From positions 102,687 through 166,686 of the forward strand of contig CAKSTI010000004.1 of the NCBI GenBank assembly GCA_934500705.1: a stretch of DNA of 64,000 nt, in the 5' to 3' direction. Numbering within the stretch: the stretch's first letter is position 1; each line of letters begins with the position of its first letter. Made by a program: the position numbers and the translations under genes. Source of the stretch: an uncultured Clostridia bacterium. GTDB taxonomy: Bacteria; Bacillota; Clostridia; UMGS1810. The notes below the pieces were generated by a model. The model searched no databases. It saw nothing but the letters and a program-made list of their open reading frames with translations, and was not told the DNA's origin. Below, piece after piece: positions 41,719 through 51,011 of the stretch.

Positions 41719-43506
41719 CTATCTGTAAAGCGGGCCGTACTCGGCACACGCTCTGTAATCGGTTGCGGTCTTGTCGTCGCCTGCGCCGAAGCCTGCCCAC
41801 GACTGCGGTCTGTAAATCTTTTCATCAGGTACGTTGTGTACCGAAACGGGTATTCTCAGCATTGACGCAAGCGTGATTAAGTCTGCGCCAATATGTCCGT
41901 GAACCGTTACACCGTGATTTGCGCCCCAGTTTGCCATTACGGAATAAACATCTGTAAAAGCTCCCTTTCCGGTCAAAATCGGTGCAAACCACGTTGTCGG
42001 CCAGGTGGGGTCGGTGCGCTTGTCGAGCTTTTCGTGAACGTCATCGGGAAGTGTCACGGTGTATCCCTCCGCAATCTGAATTGTAGGTCCTACGCCGTCT
42101 ATGAGGTTAACTCTTACCATTGTAACGGGCATCTGAGCCTCGGTCTTAAAGTGGCTTGAAAATCCGCCGCCACGGAAGTACTCATAGTCCGCTCTGCACC
42201 AATCCGTTGCATTAAGGCAAGCGTCAATGTCGGCGTCAGTCATTTTCCACCACTGCTTAACCGTGCCGTTTCCGTCCTTATCCTTTGACGCACCGGTGCA
42301 GTCGAGGGCGGTTGCGCCGGAGTTGATAAGGTGAATTATGCCGTCTTTTGCCTTGCCGGTGAGCTCTTTGCCCGTAACTCTCTTTACGGAGTCAGGCGAC
42401 CAGTATGTACGCACATCGTGGAAACAGGGCGCTTTGCCGGTAAGAAGTGTGGCAAAGAGCATTGATATGCCGTTTAAGGTATCGTTTTCGGTTGCAAATG
42501 CAAACGGTGCTTTCTTGCCGTTCCAGTCAAAGCTCGACGCCATAATCGCCTCGGTAAAGTCGCCGTTCGGCAGCCAGTCCGTCCACATTCTCTGACCCTG
42601 GAAACCGCCGACTATACCGTTTCTTCCAAGGCTTTCCTCGCTCCAACCCATTTCTTTGAGCTTGGGATTGCCAAAGAGAATATCACGCACAATAATTGTA
42701 AACTTTGCGATAAACTCCCAGTCCTTGTCCGCCGGAACAACCTTTGATTTCTTAATAATTTCAGGGAAGTTTTTACCGCTGTTTTTGTCAAATCCCTCTT
42801 TGCAGTTTGCCTTAATCCACGAAAGCGCCTTTTCGTACTCACCGTGGTCATAAATTTCGAGTGTAATCCTGCGCAGAACCTCTGTCAAATCCACCCATTC
42901 GGCACGCAGTCCGAGGTACTTTTGCATAAACTCGGCGTCGCAGAAAGAGCCTGCAATGCCCATTGCAACACCGCCGATGTTTACATACGCTTTGTTTTTC
43001 ATCTGTCCCACGGCAAGGGCACAGCGTGCAAAGCGCAGAATTTTCTCAGCAACGTCCGACGGAATTTCCGTATTGTCGGCATCGCACACATCGTGACCGT
43101 AGATTGAAAATGCGGGCAGCCCCCTCTGTGCGTGAGCCGCCATAGCCGCCGCAAGGTAAACCGCACCGGGGCGCTCCGTGCCGTTAAATCCCCAAACGGC
43201 TTTTATTGTCTTGGAGTCTAAGTCCATTGTTTCACTGCCGTAGCACCAGCACGGAGTAACGGAGAGTGTGGCAACGACGTTTTCTTTGCCGAACTGCTCG
43301 GCAACCTTTGCCGCCTCTGCTCCTCCGCCTATTGTGGTACAGCCGATTACGCACTGCGCCGGTGTGCCGTCCTTATAGAAGAGGTTTTTCTCTATCAGCT
43401 CTGCCGCCGCCTTTGCCATATTCATTGTCTGGTTTTCGAGGCTCTCTCTTACTCCGCCCCATCTGCCGTCAATTATCGGTCTTATGCCGATTTTTGGTTT
43501 GTTCAT
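41719..43506 (-). CDS. fucI: L-fucose isomerase
   Basis: A 595-residue enzyme, near the 591 of E. coli FucI, converting L-fucose to L-fuculose in the cytoplasm; it often also accepts D-arabinose. It begins KPKIGIRPIIDGRWGGVRES, a family hallmark. The metal ligands lie in FATENDTLNG (Glu near 337), the following Asp near 361 and a late His in the ANHGVTVHGH stretch. First gene of a fucI-fucU-rhaD operon on the minus strand, divergent from an AraC regulator, with a GGGAGGAAA ribosome site. Confidence 0.94.
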   Translation of the reverse strand: MNKPKIGIRPIIDGRWGGVRESLENQTMNMAKAAAELIEKNLFYKDGTPAQCVIGCTTIGGGAEAAKVAEQFGKENVVATLSVTPCWCYGSETMDLDSKTIKAVWGFNGTERPGAVYLAAAMAAHAQRGLPAFSIYGHDVCDADNTEIPSDVAEKILRFARCALAVGQMKNKAYVNIGGVAMGIAGSFCDAEFMQKYLGLRAEWVDLTEVLRRITLEIYDHGEYEKALSWIKANCKEGFDKNSGKNFPEIIKKSKVVPADKDWEFIAKFTIIVRDILFGNPKLKEMGWSEESLGRNGIVGGFQGQRMWTDWLPNGDFTEAIMASSFDWNGKKAPFAFATENDTLNGISMLFATLLTGKAPCFHDVRTYWSPDSVKRVTGKELTGKAKDGIIHLINSGATALDCTGASKDKDGNGTVKQWWKMTDADIDACLNATDWCRADYEYFRGGGFSSHFKTEAQMPVTMVRVNLIDGVGPTIQIAEGYTVTLPDDVHEKLDKRTDPTWPTTWFAPILTGKGAFTDVYSVMANWGANHGVTVHGHIGADLITLASMLRIPVSVHNVPDEKIYRPQSWAGFGAGDDKTATDYRACAEYGPLYR

Positions 43507-43549
43507 TTCATTTTCCTCCCATAATGTTTTATATATGATAATTATATTA

Positions 43550-43579
43550 TTGACTTGGTTAAATTTCTTGTGTTATACT
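43550..43579 (+). promoter_or_regulatory. Promoter of the araC-type regulator
   Basis: TTGACT (43550-43555), 18 bases, TATACT (43574-43579). The 110-bp region also has to hold the fucI promoter on the other strand. Confidence 0.6.
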
Positions 43580-43616
43580 ATTAAAAAGTATAATTATTTT
43601 ATCATTTGGAGGAAAA

Positions 43617-44423
43617 ATGAACACTTCATATCACGAGAGAATGCAAAGAGGCACGCCCGATTTTCCGCTCGGGGTGTATATAATAGACAAAACCCACCCA
43701 CGCTACAAAATGCAGATGCACTGGCACAAGGAATTTGAGATTATCCGTGTTACCAAAGGCACTCTGGAACTTGTTCTTAACGATAACAGAATTACCCTCA
43801 CCGAAAATCAGAGCGTATTCATACCCGGCGGCATAATGCACAGCGCAGACCCCTTGCACTGTAATTATGAATGTCTTGTCTTTTCACCGTCGGTTTTATA
43901 TAATGTTCAGGTGTGCCGTTCGCTTATAAAAACTCATATGCAAAAAGCGGTTGTTTATGACGATAACCGCAATATCCATTCTATTTTCAGTGTGGCAAAA
44001 GAAAGGAAACGTGGCTACGAGCTTGAAGTCATAGGTTCGCTCTATCTTCTCGCCTCGGAGATTGTACAAAAGGATGACGGATGCAGCGTTCCGCCAAACG
44101 AAAAACTGGAAAAAATAAAAGCCGCAATGATGATTATTGAGGAAAACTACACCTCCAAAATCACCCTCGACGAGCTTGCAGCTTCGTGCAGATTGAGTCC
44201 GAATTACTTTTGCAGATATTTTAAGGAAATCGTTGGTCAAACGCCCTTTGAATACATCACCGTTTACCGTATTGAAGCGGCGTGCGAGATGCTCGCCGCC
44301 GGCGGCAGAAACGTTACCGACGTTTGCTTTGCGTGCGGATTTAACGATTTAAGTTATTTTATACACATATTTAAAAAGTACAAAGGCGTGTCGCCCGGAG
44401 GATATTTGGCAAAACACAGATAA
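43617..44423 (+). CDS. AraC-family regulator of the fucose operon
   Basis: A 268-residue regulator with an N-terminal cupin domain (about 15-100: MHWHKEFEIIRVTKGTLEL and ENQSVFIPGGIMHS, with His positions suitable for sugar binding) and two C-terminal helix-turn-helix motifs (about 170-268: TLDELAASCRLSPNYFCRYF and VCFACGFNDLSYFIHIFKK). Divergent from fucI, so most likely its activator in response to fucose or rhamnose. GGAGG ribosome site; a terminator follows. Confidence 0.88.
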   Translation: MNTSYHERMQRGTPDFPLGVYIIDKTHPRYKMQMHWHKEFEIIRVTKGTLELVLNDNRITLTENQSVFIPGGIMHSADPLHCNYECLVFSPSVLYNVQVCRSLIKTHMQKAVVYDDNRNIHSIFSVAKERKRGYELEVIGSLYLLASEIVQKDDGCSVPPNEKLEKIKAAMMIIEENYTSKITLDELAASCRLSPNYFCRYFKEIVGQTPFEYITVYRIEAACEMLAAGGRNVTDVCFACGFNDLSYFIHIFKKYKGVSPGGYLAKHR

Positions 44424-44426
44424 CGC

Positions 44427-44460
44427 AAAAATGCCGACGTATTACTTGCCGGCATTTTTA
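44427..44460. terminator. Bidirectional terminator between araC and the SDR gene
   Basis: AAAAATGCC pairs with GGCATTTTT; A and T runs on both sides. Confidence 0.8.
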
Positions 44461-45245
44461 TGTTTAAGTTCGTTCAGTATCTGCGGATAAAGCTGACAGC
44501 TCATTCCGCCGTCAACGGTTATCTCCGTTCCCGTGACGTTTTTGGACTCGTCACTGCCGAGGTACCACGCCGCATTTGCTATGTCCTCAAAGTCGGATAT
44601 ATCTCCTATCGGCGTGAGGTCGCCGTTTACAATCTGCTTTTTGCCCATATCGTGCCAGCGCTGTGTTTTTATCGTTCCGGGCAAAACAGCGTTGGAGCGG
44701 ATACCGTACTTTCCGAGGTCAACGGCAAACGCCCTTGACATTGCGTTAATTCCGCCCTTAGATGCGCAGTAGGCGCTCCTGTTGGGGATTGCACGGTAGG
44801 CGGTGTTTGAGCTTATAAAAACTATTGCGCCCTTGTGATGCTCCTTCATTCTGATTGCCGCCTGGCGCACAATGGTAAAATTCCAGACGAGGTTCGTTTC
44901 AAAAACTCTTTGAAATTCCTCGACCGAAACATCAAAAAATGGCATACCGACCGCCGGGTCTTTGCCAAAGCCCATATCTGCCGAGTTAAGGCACACGGTT
45001 TCAACAAAAACGCCCTTCCCGTCCAAATCGGCAAATATATCCTTGACCCTCTGTTCATCTCTTATATCAAGAGCATATCCGTATGCGGAAACGCCGCAGA
45101 TTTTAGCAATCCTTTCCGCCGCAGACTCGGCACGTCCGCCGTCTCTGCTTGTAATTACAACGGAGTAGCCCTCCCTGGCGTACCGCTCGGCTATGGCATA
45201 TCCGGTGCCAACCGTTCCGCCTGTTACAAATACTGCCTTTTTCAT
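44442..45245 (-). CDS. Short-chain dehydrogenase/reductase
   Basis: A 267-residue classical SDR. The nucleotide motif is TGGTVGTG near 8, the catalytic Ser is in FISSNTAYR, Tyr and Lys in YCASKGG, and PGTIKTQ and ITVDGGMSC follow. The fold oxidises or reduces a sugar, sugar acid or polyol hydroxyl with NAD(P). It stands 18 bp downstream of the broken 3' end of another gene, so it was the second gene of an operon whose first gene has been lost. Substrate unknown; a sugar-acid pathway is likely from context. Confidence 0.85.
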   Translation of the reverse strand: MKKAVFVTGGTVGTGYAIAERYAREGYSVVITSRDGGRAESAAERIAKICGVSAYGYALDIRDEQRVKDIFADLDGKGVFVETVCLNSADMGFGKDPAVGMPFFDVSVEEFQRVFETNLVWNFTIVRQAAIRMKEHHKGAIVFISSNTAYRAIPNRSAYCASKGGINAMSRAFAVDLGKYGIRSNAVLPGTIKTQRWHDMGKKQIVNGDLTPIGDISDFEDIANAAWYLGSDESKNVTGTEITVDGGMSCQLYPQILNELKHKNAGK

Positions 45246-45263
45246 ATTACATACTCCCTGTTT

Positions 45264-45380
45264 TTAAAAATAAAATTCGCTTTTCGGCGGTCTGATGTTC
45301 GTAAGCTCGCCCGTGTAATGCCTGAGCGTATGGGGCTTGTACGGGTGCTTTAAGCATTCGTCCTCGTCTATCTCTATGTT
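45264..45380 (-). pseudogene. C-terminal remnant of a probable sugar-acid dehydratase
   Basis: On the minus strand the last 38 codons of a gene remain, including HPYKPHTLRHYTGELTNIRP and the ending KSEFYF. The pattern is reminiscent of C-terminal tails in the mandelate racemase/enolase superfamily, though the match is from memory and short. The reading frame hits a stop at 45384-45386, where sequence of the AraC fragment begins. The SDR gene follows directly. Confidence 0.45.
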
Positions 45381-45929
45381 AAATCAAATTCCGAGGAAAT
45401 TAAAAAGGCATTCGGCAAATTTCCGAAAGTCTTTAAGGTGATTGAAGAGGACAAACTGTACTCTCTGTTTAAAAGTATGATGGATATTAAGGCAACCCAC
45501 AACGGATATGAATTCCGAATAAACGCCCTGCTATTCGGCATACTGGCATACCTGAGCGACAGCACCGCAATGATTGGCGCAAATCAACAATACGCACAAT
45601 ATGCGCAAAACATATTTCTTGCCCGAAAATTTATAGAGGAAAACTACGGAAGGAAAGTTGTTCTGGACGATATTGCAAAGAGTGCAAATCTGAGCAAAGG
45701 CTTTTTTCACAAAGTCTTTAAGTCTATGCTGAGATGCACGCCGAGCGAATATCTGTTGAAAATCCGTCTGCAAAACGCCGAAAATCTGCTCGTCAATTCC
45801 GGCAAAAGCATAATAGACGTTTCCCTCGCCTGCGGTTTTGAGAGTCAATCGTACTTTTGCTCCGTATTTAAGAAATATTTGGGCGCAACGCCGAAAAATT
45901 ACCGTAATATCAAAAGACCGTTATTATAA
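45378..45929 (+). pseudogene. AraC-family regulator lacking its N-terminal part
   Basis: From about 45378 an open frame reads VKSNSEEIKKAFGKF and then a helical linker and the two AraC helix-turn-helix units (VVLDDIAKSANLSKGFFHKV and DVSLACGFESQSYFCSVFKK) to a normal C-terminus. The sensing domain is missing and the join is to the tail of a gene on the other strand. An internal GTG at 45438 could give a 163-residue protein, but no ribosome site supports it. Likely a non-functional remnant. Confidence 0.75.
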
Positions 45930-46009
45930 AAAAGCTTTTGATAAAAGCTCCGCCTGCGGGCGTAGATTTTTGATTTTTCGTCATTGCGTTTTACGCAATT
46001 TCCTACAAA

Positions 46010-46050
46010 TTAAAAAAACAGCTCCGATGTATAAATATCGGAACTGTTTT
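46010..46050 (-). terminator. Terminator of the polar amino-acid ABC operon
   Basis: AACAGTTCCGAT pairs with ATCGGAGCTGTT (minus strand, one bulge), then a run of seven T. Confidence 0.82.
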
Positions 46051-46053
46051 ATT

Positions 46054-46797
46054 TTAAAGAACCTTTGCAAGGAATGTTTTAAGTCTGTCGCATTTTGGAT
46101 TTTCAAAAATCTCCTCCGGCGTTCCCTGCTCCATAATCTTTCCGCCGTCCATAAAGATTACACGGCTGCCGACTTCACGGGCAAAACCCATCTCGTGAGT
46201 TACCACAATCATAGTCATACCCTCGTGTGCAAGCTCTTTCATAACGCCCAAAACCTCGCCCACCATCTCCGGGTCGAGTGCGCTCGTCGGCTCGTCAAAG
46301 AGCATAACCTCCGGTTCCATACACAGCGCACGCACTATGGCAATTCGCTGTTTCTGACCGCCGGACAGCTGGCTCGGATAGGCACTTGCCCTGTCTGCAA
46401 GTCCGACACGCTCCAAAAGCTGCATTGCCTTTGCCTCTGCCTCCTCCTTTGACTTTTTGAGGAGTTTTATAGGGCCTATTGTCATATTTTTAAGCACCGT
46501 CATATGTCCGAACAGGTTAAAGTGCTGGAAAACCATACCCATTTTCTGACGGTGAAGATTTATATTTACCTTCTTTGCCAAAAGGTCATCACCGTTAAAA
46601 TATATGTGACCGTCCGTCGGCATTTCGAGCAGGTTGAGCGAACGCAAAAGCGTTGACTTGCCGCTGCCCGACGGGCCGATGATAACGACAACTTCGCCGA
46701 CTTTGACTTTGAGGTCAACATCGTCTAACGCCTTAACCTTGCCGCCGTTGTAATACTTTTTTAAGTTGCGTACATCTATTAAAACATTATCGCTCAT
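46054..46797 (-). CDS. Polar amino acid ABC transporter ATPase
   Basis: A 247-residue ATPase of the GlnQ/ArtP/HisP class. Walker A is GPSGSGKSTLLR near 38, the Q-loop MVFQHFNLFGHMTV near 88 is diagnostic for this class, the signature is LSGGQKQR near 143 and Walker B VMLFDEPTSALDPE near 165. Its start overlaps the permease gene by 11 bases. Last gene of a three-gene uptake operon; the strong terminator follows 4 bases after the stop. Confidence 0.93.
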   Translation of the reverse strand: MSDNVLIDVRNLKKYYNGGKVKALDDVDLKVKVGEVVVIIGPSGSGKSTLLRSLNLLEMPTDGHIYFNGDDLLAKKVNINLHRQKMGMVFQHFNLFGHMTVLKNMTIGPIKLLKKSKEEAEAKAMQLLERVGLADRASAYPSQLSGGQKQRIAIVRALCMEPEVMLFDEPTSALDPEMVGEVLGVMKELAHEGMTMIVVTHEMGFAREVGSRVIFMDGGKIMEQGTPEEIFENPKCDRLKTFLAKVL

Positions 46798-47515
46798 TCT
46801 TACGCAGCCTCCTCTCCATAATCGAAAGCAGTTTTGTCATTATCATTACTATTGCAAGGTAGATAATGGCAACAAGCAAAATCGGGTTTACCTGGTCATA
46901 GGTTGTGTTTTTAATTTGGTTTACGGATTTGGTAAGGTCGCTGACGGCAACATAACCTGCAACTGCTGTTTCCTTTAACAGTGCAATCATTTCATTGCCT
47001 ATTGCCGGCAAAATGTTTTTAAGCGCCTGCGGAAAAACTATGAGCCACATTGTTTGCAGATTGGAAAATCCAAGCGAACGCCCCGCCTCAGTCTGTCCGA
47101 TGTCTATGGATATTATACCGGAGCGGATAACCTCGGCAACGTATGCGCCGGAGTTTACACCGAACGTTATTACAGCAACCCAGGTGCCGTCCTTAGCGTA
47201 AACAAAGATGATAAAAAACGAGATAAGAAGCTGAACCACGACCGGTGTTCCACGGATTATTGTAAGATATATGTTGCAGAGCACATCAAGCGGCTTTAAT
47301 GCCTTGTTTGTGCGTGCAAAAACTTTGATTGTTGCCACGACAGAACCTATGAGCACGCCGAGAATAAGTGCGCCGAAAGTCATTACAAGCGTTTTGCCGA
47401 AGCCGCTGATTATGAGATTGTACCTCTGTCCCACGATAAATGTTTCGTGCAGCGTTGCAAGCCAAGAGTTGAAACTGCTGCCGATGGCAGCGAACCAGTT
47501 GGTTAATGCAGACAT
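46787..47515 (-). CDS. Polar amino acid ABC transporter permease
   Basis: A 242-residue membrane protein with about five membrane segments and the HisM/GlnP-family contact loop EAGRSLGFSNLQTMWLIVFPQA near 150. TIIRGTPVVVQLL near 90 is also typical. The single permease probably acts as a homodimer. It lies 69 bp after the binding protein, separated by a hairpin, with an AGGAGG ribosome site. The transported amino acid (cystine, glutamine or others) cannot be fixed by sequence alone. Confidence 0.93.
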   Translation of the reverse strand: MSALTNWFAAIGSSFNSWLATLHETFIVGQRYNLIISGFGKTLVMTFGALILGVLIGSVVATIKVFARTNKALKPLDVLCNIYLTIIRGTPVVVQLLISFFIIFVYAKDGTWVAVITFGVNSGAYVAEVIRSGIISIDIGQTEAGRSLGFSNLQTMWLIVFPQALKNILPAIGNEMIALLKETAVAGYVAVSDLTKSVNQIKNTTYDQVNPILLVAIIYLAIVMIMTKLLSIMERRLRKNER

Positions 47516-47544
47516 ATGTATTTCCTCCTTTTAACACGGAAAAA

Positions 47545-47567
47545 GGAGCGACGTAAAGCGCCGCTCC
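47545..47567 (-). terminator. Intercistronic hairpin after the binding-protein gene
   Basis: GGAGCG pairs with CGCTCC in a compact stem with outer CACGGA/TCCGTG support. It would lower permease expression relative to the binding protein. Confidence 0.55.
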
Positions 47568-47584
47568 GTGACCCTTGATTTTAA

Positions 47585-48376
47585 TTATTCCGCATCATAC
47601 GGCAAGTCGTATTTTTTAAATATTTCGGCAAGTTTGCCCTCTGACTTAATCTCCGCAAGAGCTTTGTTAATCTTTTCTGTGAGCTCGTCGTTGCCAAGTT
47701 TGAGAGCTATTGCATAAGACTCTTTGGTGAGCGGTTCGTCAAGAACAACCGTTGCGCCGTTCTGCTTTTCGGAAAGTGCCTTTGCAACCTCGTTGTCTAT
47801 AACGAGTGCGTCAACCTTGCCTGTGGTAAGTGCGGATATTGCCTCCGGACCTGACTTAAATGACATAACCTTGTAGCCGTTGTCATTCAAATACTGCTCG
47901 CCCGTTGTACCCTCCTGGCAAGAAACTGTCTTGCCTTCGAGGTCGTCTTTGGACTTGATGTCGCTATCCTTTGTTACCACGATTGCCTGTGATGCCTCGT
48001 AGTAATCGTCGGAGAAGTTCATATTCTTTCTTCTCTTGTCATCAGCGGTAATGCCGGCAATGGCTACGTCATATTTACCGGTAGCGGCGCCGGTTAAAGC
48101 TGCGTCAAAGTCGATGTTTGATATTTCGAGCTTTTTGCCGAGCTTTTCTGCTATTGCGTTTGCAATGTCAACGTCTGCGCCGACAACCTTGTCGCCTTCG
48201 ATATACTCAAAGGGAGGAAATTCTGCGTTTGTTGCCATTGTAAGCGTATCGCTCTCTGTTGTCTTGCTTGTTGCAGTGTCTGTTCCCTCGGTCTTTTTGT
48301 CACCGCAGGAAGTGAGCATTGTCATTGTGCCGAAAAGTATTCCGGCTGCCAAAACTACTGATAATAATTTTTTCAT
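47585..48376 (-). CDS. Polar amino acid-binding lipoprotein
   Basis: A 263-residue solute-binding lipoprotein. The signal peptide ends in MLTSC with Cys24. The mature part has the family-3 features ATNAEFPPFEYIEGDKVVG and, with DFDAALTGAATGKYDVAI, the ligand cleft; the SBP family-3 signature GADVDIANAIAEKLG is present. First gene of the operon behind a perfect promoter, so likely the most abundant product. Confidence 0.93.
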   Translation of the reverse strand: MKKLLSVVLAAGILFGTMTMLTSCGDKKTEGTDTATSKTTESDTLTMATNAEFPPFEYIEGDKVVGADVDIANAIAEKLGKKLEISNIDFDAALTGAATGKYDVAIAGITADDKRRKNMNFSDDYYEASQAIVVTKDSDIKSKDDLEGKTVSCQEGTTGEQYLNDNGYKVMSFKSGPEAISALTTGKVDALVIDNEVAKALSEKQNGATVVLDEPLTKESYAIALKLGNDELTEKINKALAEIKSEGKLAEIFKKYDLPYDAE

Positions 48377-48431
48377 AATCGGTTCCCCCTAATAAATTAT
48401 ACATTACATTGCATAAAAATACATTGATTGT

Positions 48432-48460
48432 ATTATATACCCGTGCAAATAATTTGTCAA
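48432..48460 (-). promoter_or_regulatory. Promoter of the polar amino-acid ABC operon
   Basis: Perfect TTGACA (48460-48455) and TATAAT (48437-48432) on minus, 17 bases apart. Confidence 0.85.
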
Positions 48461-48515
48461 TAACTTTTTATATAATAATTTTGCATCACAAAACTTTATT
48501 TTGTGCAATTTGAAG

Positions 48516-50861
48516 TTACGGCAGTGTAATTGTAGCCGTTGCCTTACTCCCGTCTGTCGGCTGTGGCGCTATGGGGGGTTCGGTACCCGGAGGCGTCTGG
48601 GACGGAGTTGTGGTTGAAGTTTTGTTTTCATCAGGTTCGTCTGTTTCCGTTTTTGATGAATTTGCCGTGTCGCTGTGCGGATTTGCAGTTGACGAATAAC
48701 TTGACTTTTTGCTCTTTGTTCCGATATAGCTGTGCTTTCCGCTGCACTGTTCGAGCGCAAACTCCTTGTTTGCATAAACCGTCACACGGCTGCACGATGC
48801 CGACGGCTTTTTGCCGGTGTTTGTGCAGACGGTGAGTTTTTCAACACCTGACGGCATTGTAAAGTGCTTGGCGGAAAGCGGTTTGTGTATCTGCGTCATA
48901 ATCTTTTTCCACACATTAAGCGCAGGGTTTCCGCCTGCGGAAATGGTCTTTTGCACATCGTAGCCGAACCACACCGAACCTGTATAGTACGGTGTATATC
49001 CTATAAACCATCTGTCCTTGGTGTCGTCACTCGTTCCGGTCTTGCCGCAGGTATCCATATTTGCAATCTGCGCTCCCGAACCTGTTCCAAACTCTACGAC
49101 GCCCTCTAAAAGCGTATTCATAATATATGCGGTTTCCTTGCTGAAAGCACGGTTTGTCTGCGGGTCTTTTTCGAGCAGGACACGTCCGTCGGCATCGTAC
49201 ACCTTGGTATAAACTGACGGCTCAACGTAGACACCCTCGTTTGCAAATGTGCAGTAGGCGCTGTTCATCTCCATAACCGTTACGCCCTCCGTAAGTCCGC
49301 CGAGAGCGAGAGAGGAGAGGTTTTTGTCCGAGTACACCTTGCCGTTTTTGGTGACTTTGGAAACAACGGTATCCATATGGAGTTTGTCTTTGAGGTAGTG
49401 ATACGATTTATCAACGGTCACTTCCTCCAAAATCCGTATTGCCGGAATGTTGTATGAAAATGCAAGCGCATTTTTAACGGAAACATAACCTCTGAAACGT
49501 TTGTCCGAGTTTTTCGGCTCCCAGCCGTCTATTTCCAGATGCGAGTCGTCAACGGTTGTTCCGGGTGTTATAATTCCCAAATCCACCGCCGGGCCGTATA
49601 CGGCGAGCGGTTTTATTGACGAGCCGGGCTGCCGGGTGGTCTGCGTTGCACGGTTAAGGACACGGTTGCCCTCTTTTTGCCCTCTGCCGCCGACGATACC
49701 CTTTACCTGTCCGGTCTTGGGGTCGCTTATTACCATTGCGCACTGCGGTTTGACACTGCCGCCGACGCTTGGAAACGAGGAGTCGTCCTCGAAGGTTTCC
49801 TCCATTATGCTCTGAATTTCGGGGTCTACGGTGGAATATATTTTAAGTCCGCCGTTATATATCATATTTGCGGCAAACTGCTCGGTATATCCCTTTTCCA
49901 CAAGGTCATCGAGGAGCACTTCGTACAGGTTGTCGAGAAAGTACGACTGAGTTGCACTTTCCTCTATCCTACCGGTTTTAAATTTGAGTTCCTCCGACAC
50001 TGCCTTTTCGTACTCGTCTGTGCTGATGTAACCCAGCTCGGACATTTTTTTGAGCACGGTCTTGCGCTTTGTCTCGTTGTTTTCGGGATTTACAATCGGG
50101 TCGTACAGGGTCGGGTACTGCGTGATACCTGCAATGCAGGCTGACTCTGCAAGGTCAAGCTCGGAAACGCTTTTGGAAAAATACACGTTTGCCGCCGCCT
50201 CGACACCGTTTGCGCCGTGACCCAAGTAGATTGTATTGAGGTAAAGTTCGAGTATCTGTTCCTTGCTCATCTTGCTTTCGAGCACTATTGCACGGAGCAT
50301 CTCACGTATCTTTCTGGACTTTGTGCGCTTTTTATCGTTTGTTATATTTTTAACAAGCTGCTGTGTTATGGTACTTCCGCCGTAGCTGGAATTGCCTTTA
50401 AATATATAGTTGAGCACCGCACCGCCCGTCCTCTTGATGTCAACGCCGTGATGCTTTTCAAATCGCTGGTCCTCTATTGCTATAAAGGCTTTTTTTAGGT
50501 TATCGGGCACTCTGTCTATGCTCGTCCATATGCGGTTTTCCGCCGCAACAAACTGCTCGTAGCGCTGCGGATTGCCATCCCCGTCAATGTAATACACTGT
50601 TGAGGAAAGGTTCAGGTTCATAGTGCTGAGGTTGTCGCCGAAAGTAAAATCAATGTTCAGTGCAACCCAAACAGATGCAAAAATCACAAAGGCAATGAAA
50701 AGAAGTATCAAAACTTTGCATACAATGCCCGTGGTTTTACGCTTTTTGCGCCTTTTCCGCCCTTTGGCAGCCGTCGGCTTTTGCGAGCCGCCGCTCTTTC
50801 TGCCCTTTTCGCCGGATTTTTCCGACAACTGGCGTGCCCTCGCTTTATCAAGATTATCCAT
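48516..50861 (-). CDS. Penicillin-binding protein 1A (transglycosylase/transpeptidase)
   Basis: A 781-residue class A PBP: a basic cytoplasmic tail (KGRKRRKKRK), one membrane segment (about 45-70), a GT51 domain (about 100-280, AIEDQRFEKHHGVD with the catalytic Glu, GGSTITQQLVKN), a transpeptidase domain (about 360-640) with RQPGSSIKPL (Ser nucleophile), SYN and KTGTSDD, and a Ser/Thr/Pro-rich C-terminal tail (about 690-781). It polymerises and cross-links peptidoglycan. The ATG at 50861 has GGAG 8 bases upstream; a GTG three codons earlier is less likely. Monocistronic. Confidence 0.95.
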   Translation of the reverse strand: MDNLDKARARQLSEKSGEKGRKSGGSQKPTAAKGRKRRKKRKTTGIVCKVLILLFIAFVIFASVWVALNIDFTFGDNLSTMNLNLSSTVYYIDGDGNPQRYEQFVAAENRIWTSIDRVPDNLKKAFIAIEDQRFEKHHGVDIKRTGGAVLNYIFKGNSSYGGSTITQQLVKNITNDKKRTKSRKIREMLRAIVLESKMSKEQILELYLNTIYLGHGANGVEAAANVYFSKSVSELDLAESACIAGITQYPTLYDPIVNPENNETKRKTVLKKMSELGYISTDEYEKAVSEELKFKTGRIEESATQSYFLDNLYEVLLDDLVEKGYTEQFAANMIYNGGLKIYSTVDPEIQSIMEETFEDDSSFPSVGGSVKPQCAMVISDPKTGQVKGIVGGRGQKEGNRVLNRATQTTRQPGSSIKPLAVYGPAVDLGIITPGTTVDDSHLEIDGWEPKNSDKRFRGYVSVKNALAFSYNIPAIRILEEVTVDKSYHYLKDKLHMDTVVSKVTKNGKVYSDKNLSSLALGGLTEGVTVMEMNSAYCTFANEGVYVEPSVYTKVYDADGRVLLEKDPQTNRAFSKETAYIMNTLLEGVVEFGTGSGAQIANMDTCGKTGTSDDTKDRWFIGYTPYYTGSVWFGYDVQKTISAGGNPALNVWKKIMTQIHKPLSAKHFTMPSGVEKLTVCTNTGKKPSASCSRVTVYANKEFALEQCSGKHSYIGTKSKKSSYSSTANPHSDTANSSKTETDEPDENKTSTTTPSQTPPGTEPPIAPQPTDGSKATATITLP

Positions 50862-50885
50862 AAACAGCACTCCGTTTCTGTGGGT

Positions 50886-50907
50886 ATACTATCTTATAAT
50901 AGTATAA
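50886..50907. promoter_or_regulatory. AT-rich palindrome in the PBP1A control region
   Basis: TATACTA faces TAGTATA with 8 bases between. It lies upstream of PBP1A and of the divergent BofC-like gene, so it could be an operator. Confidence 0.3.
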
Positions 50908-51011
50908 TAACACATAAATAATAAATTAATGTTACAATTATTTTACGAATAGTTTAAATATTTACGGAAATGATAAATAATACTAAAAAATACAAAAAGA
51001 GGCTGAATATT

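Noticed and set aside
45438..45929. A complete small AraC-type regulator from the GTG at 45438
   Set aside because: Coding similarity extends upstream to about 45378 and then breaks; no ribosome site precedes the GTG, so a truncated gene is the better reading.
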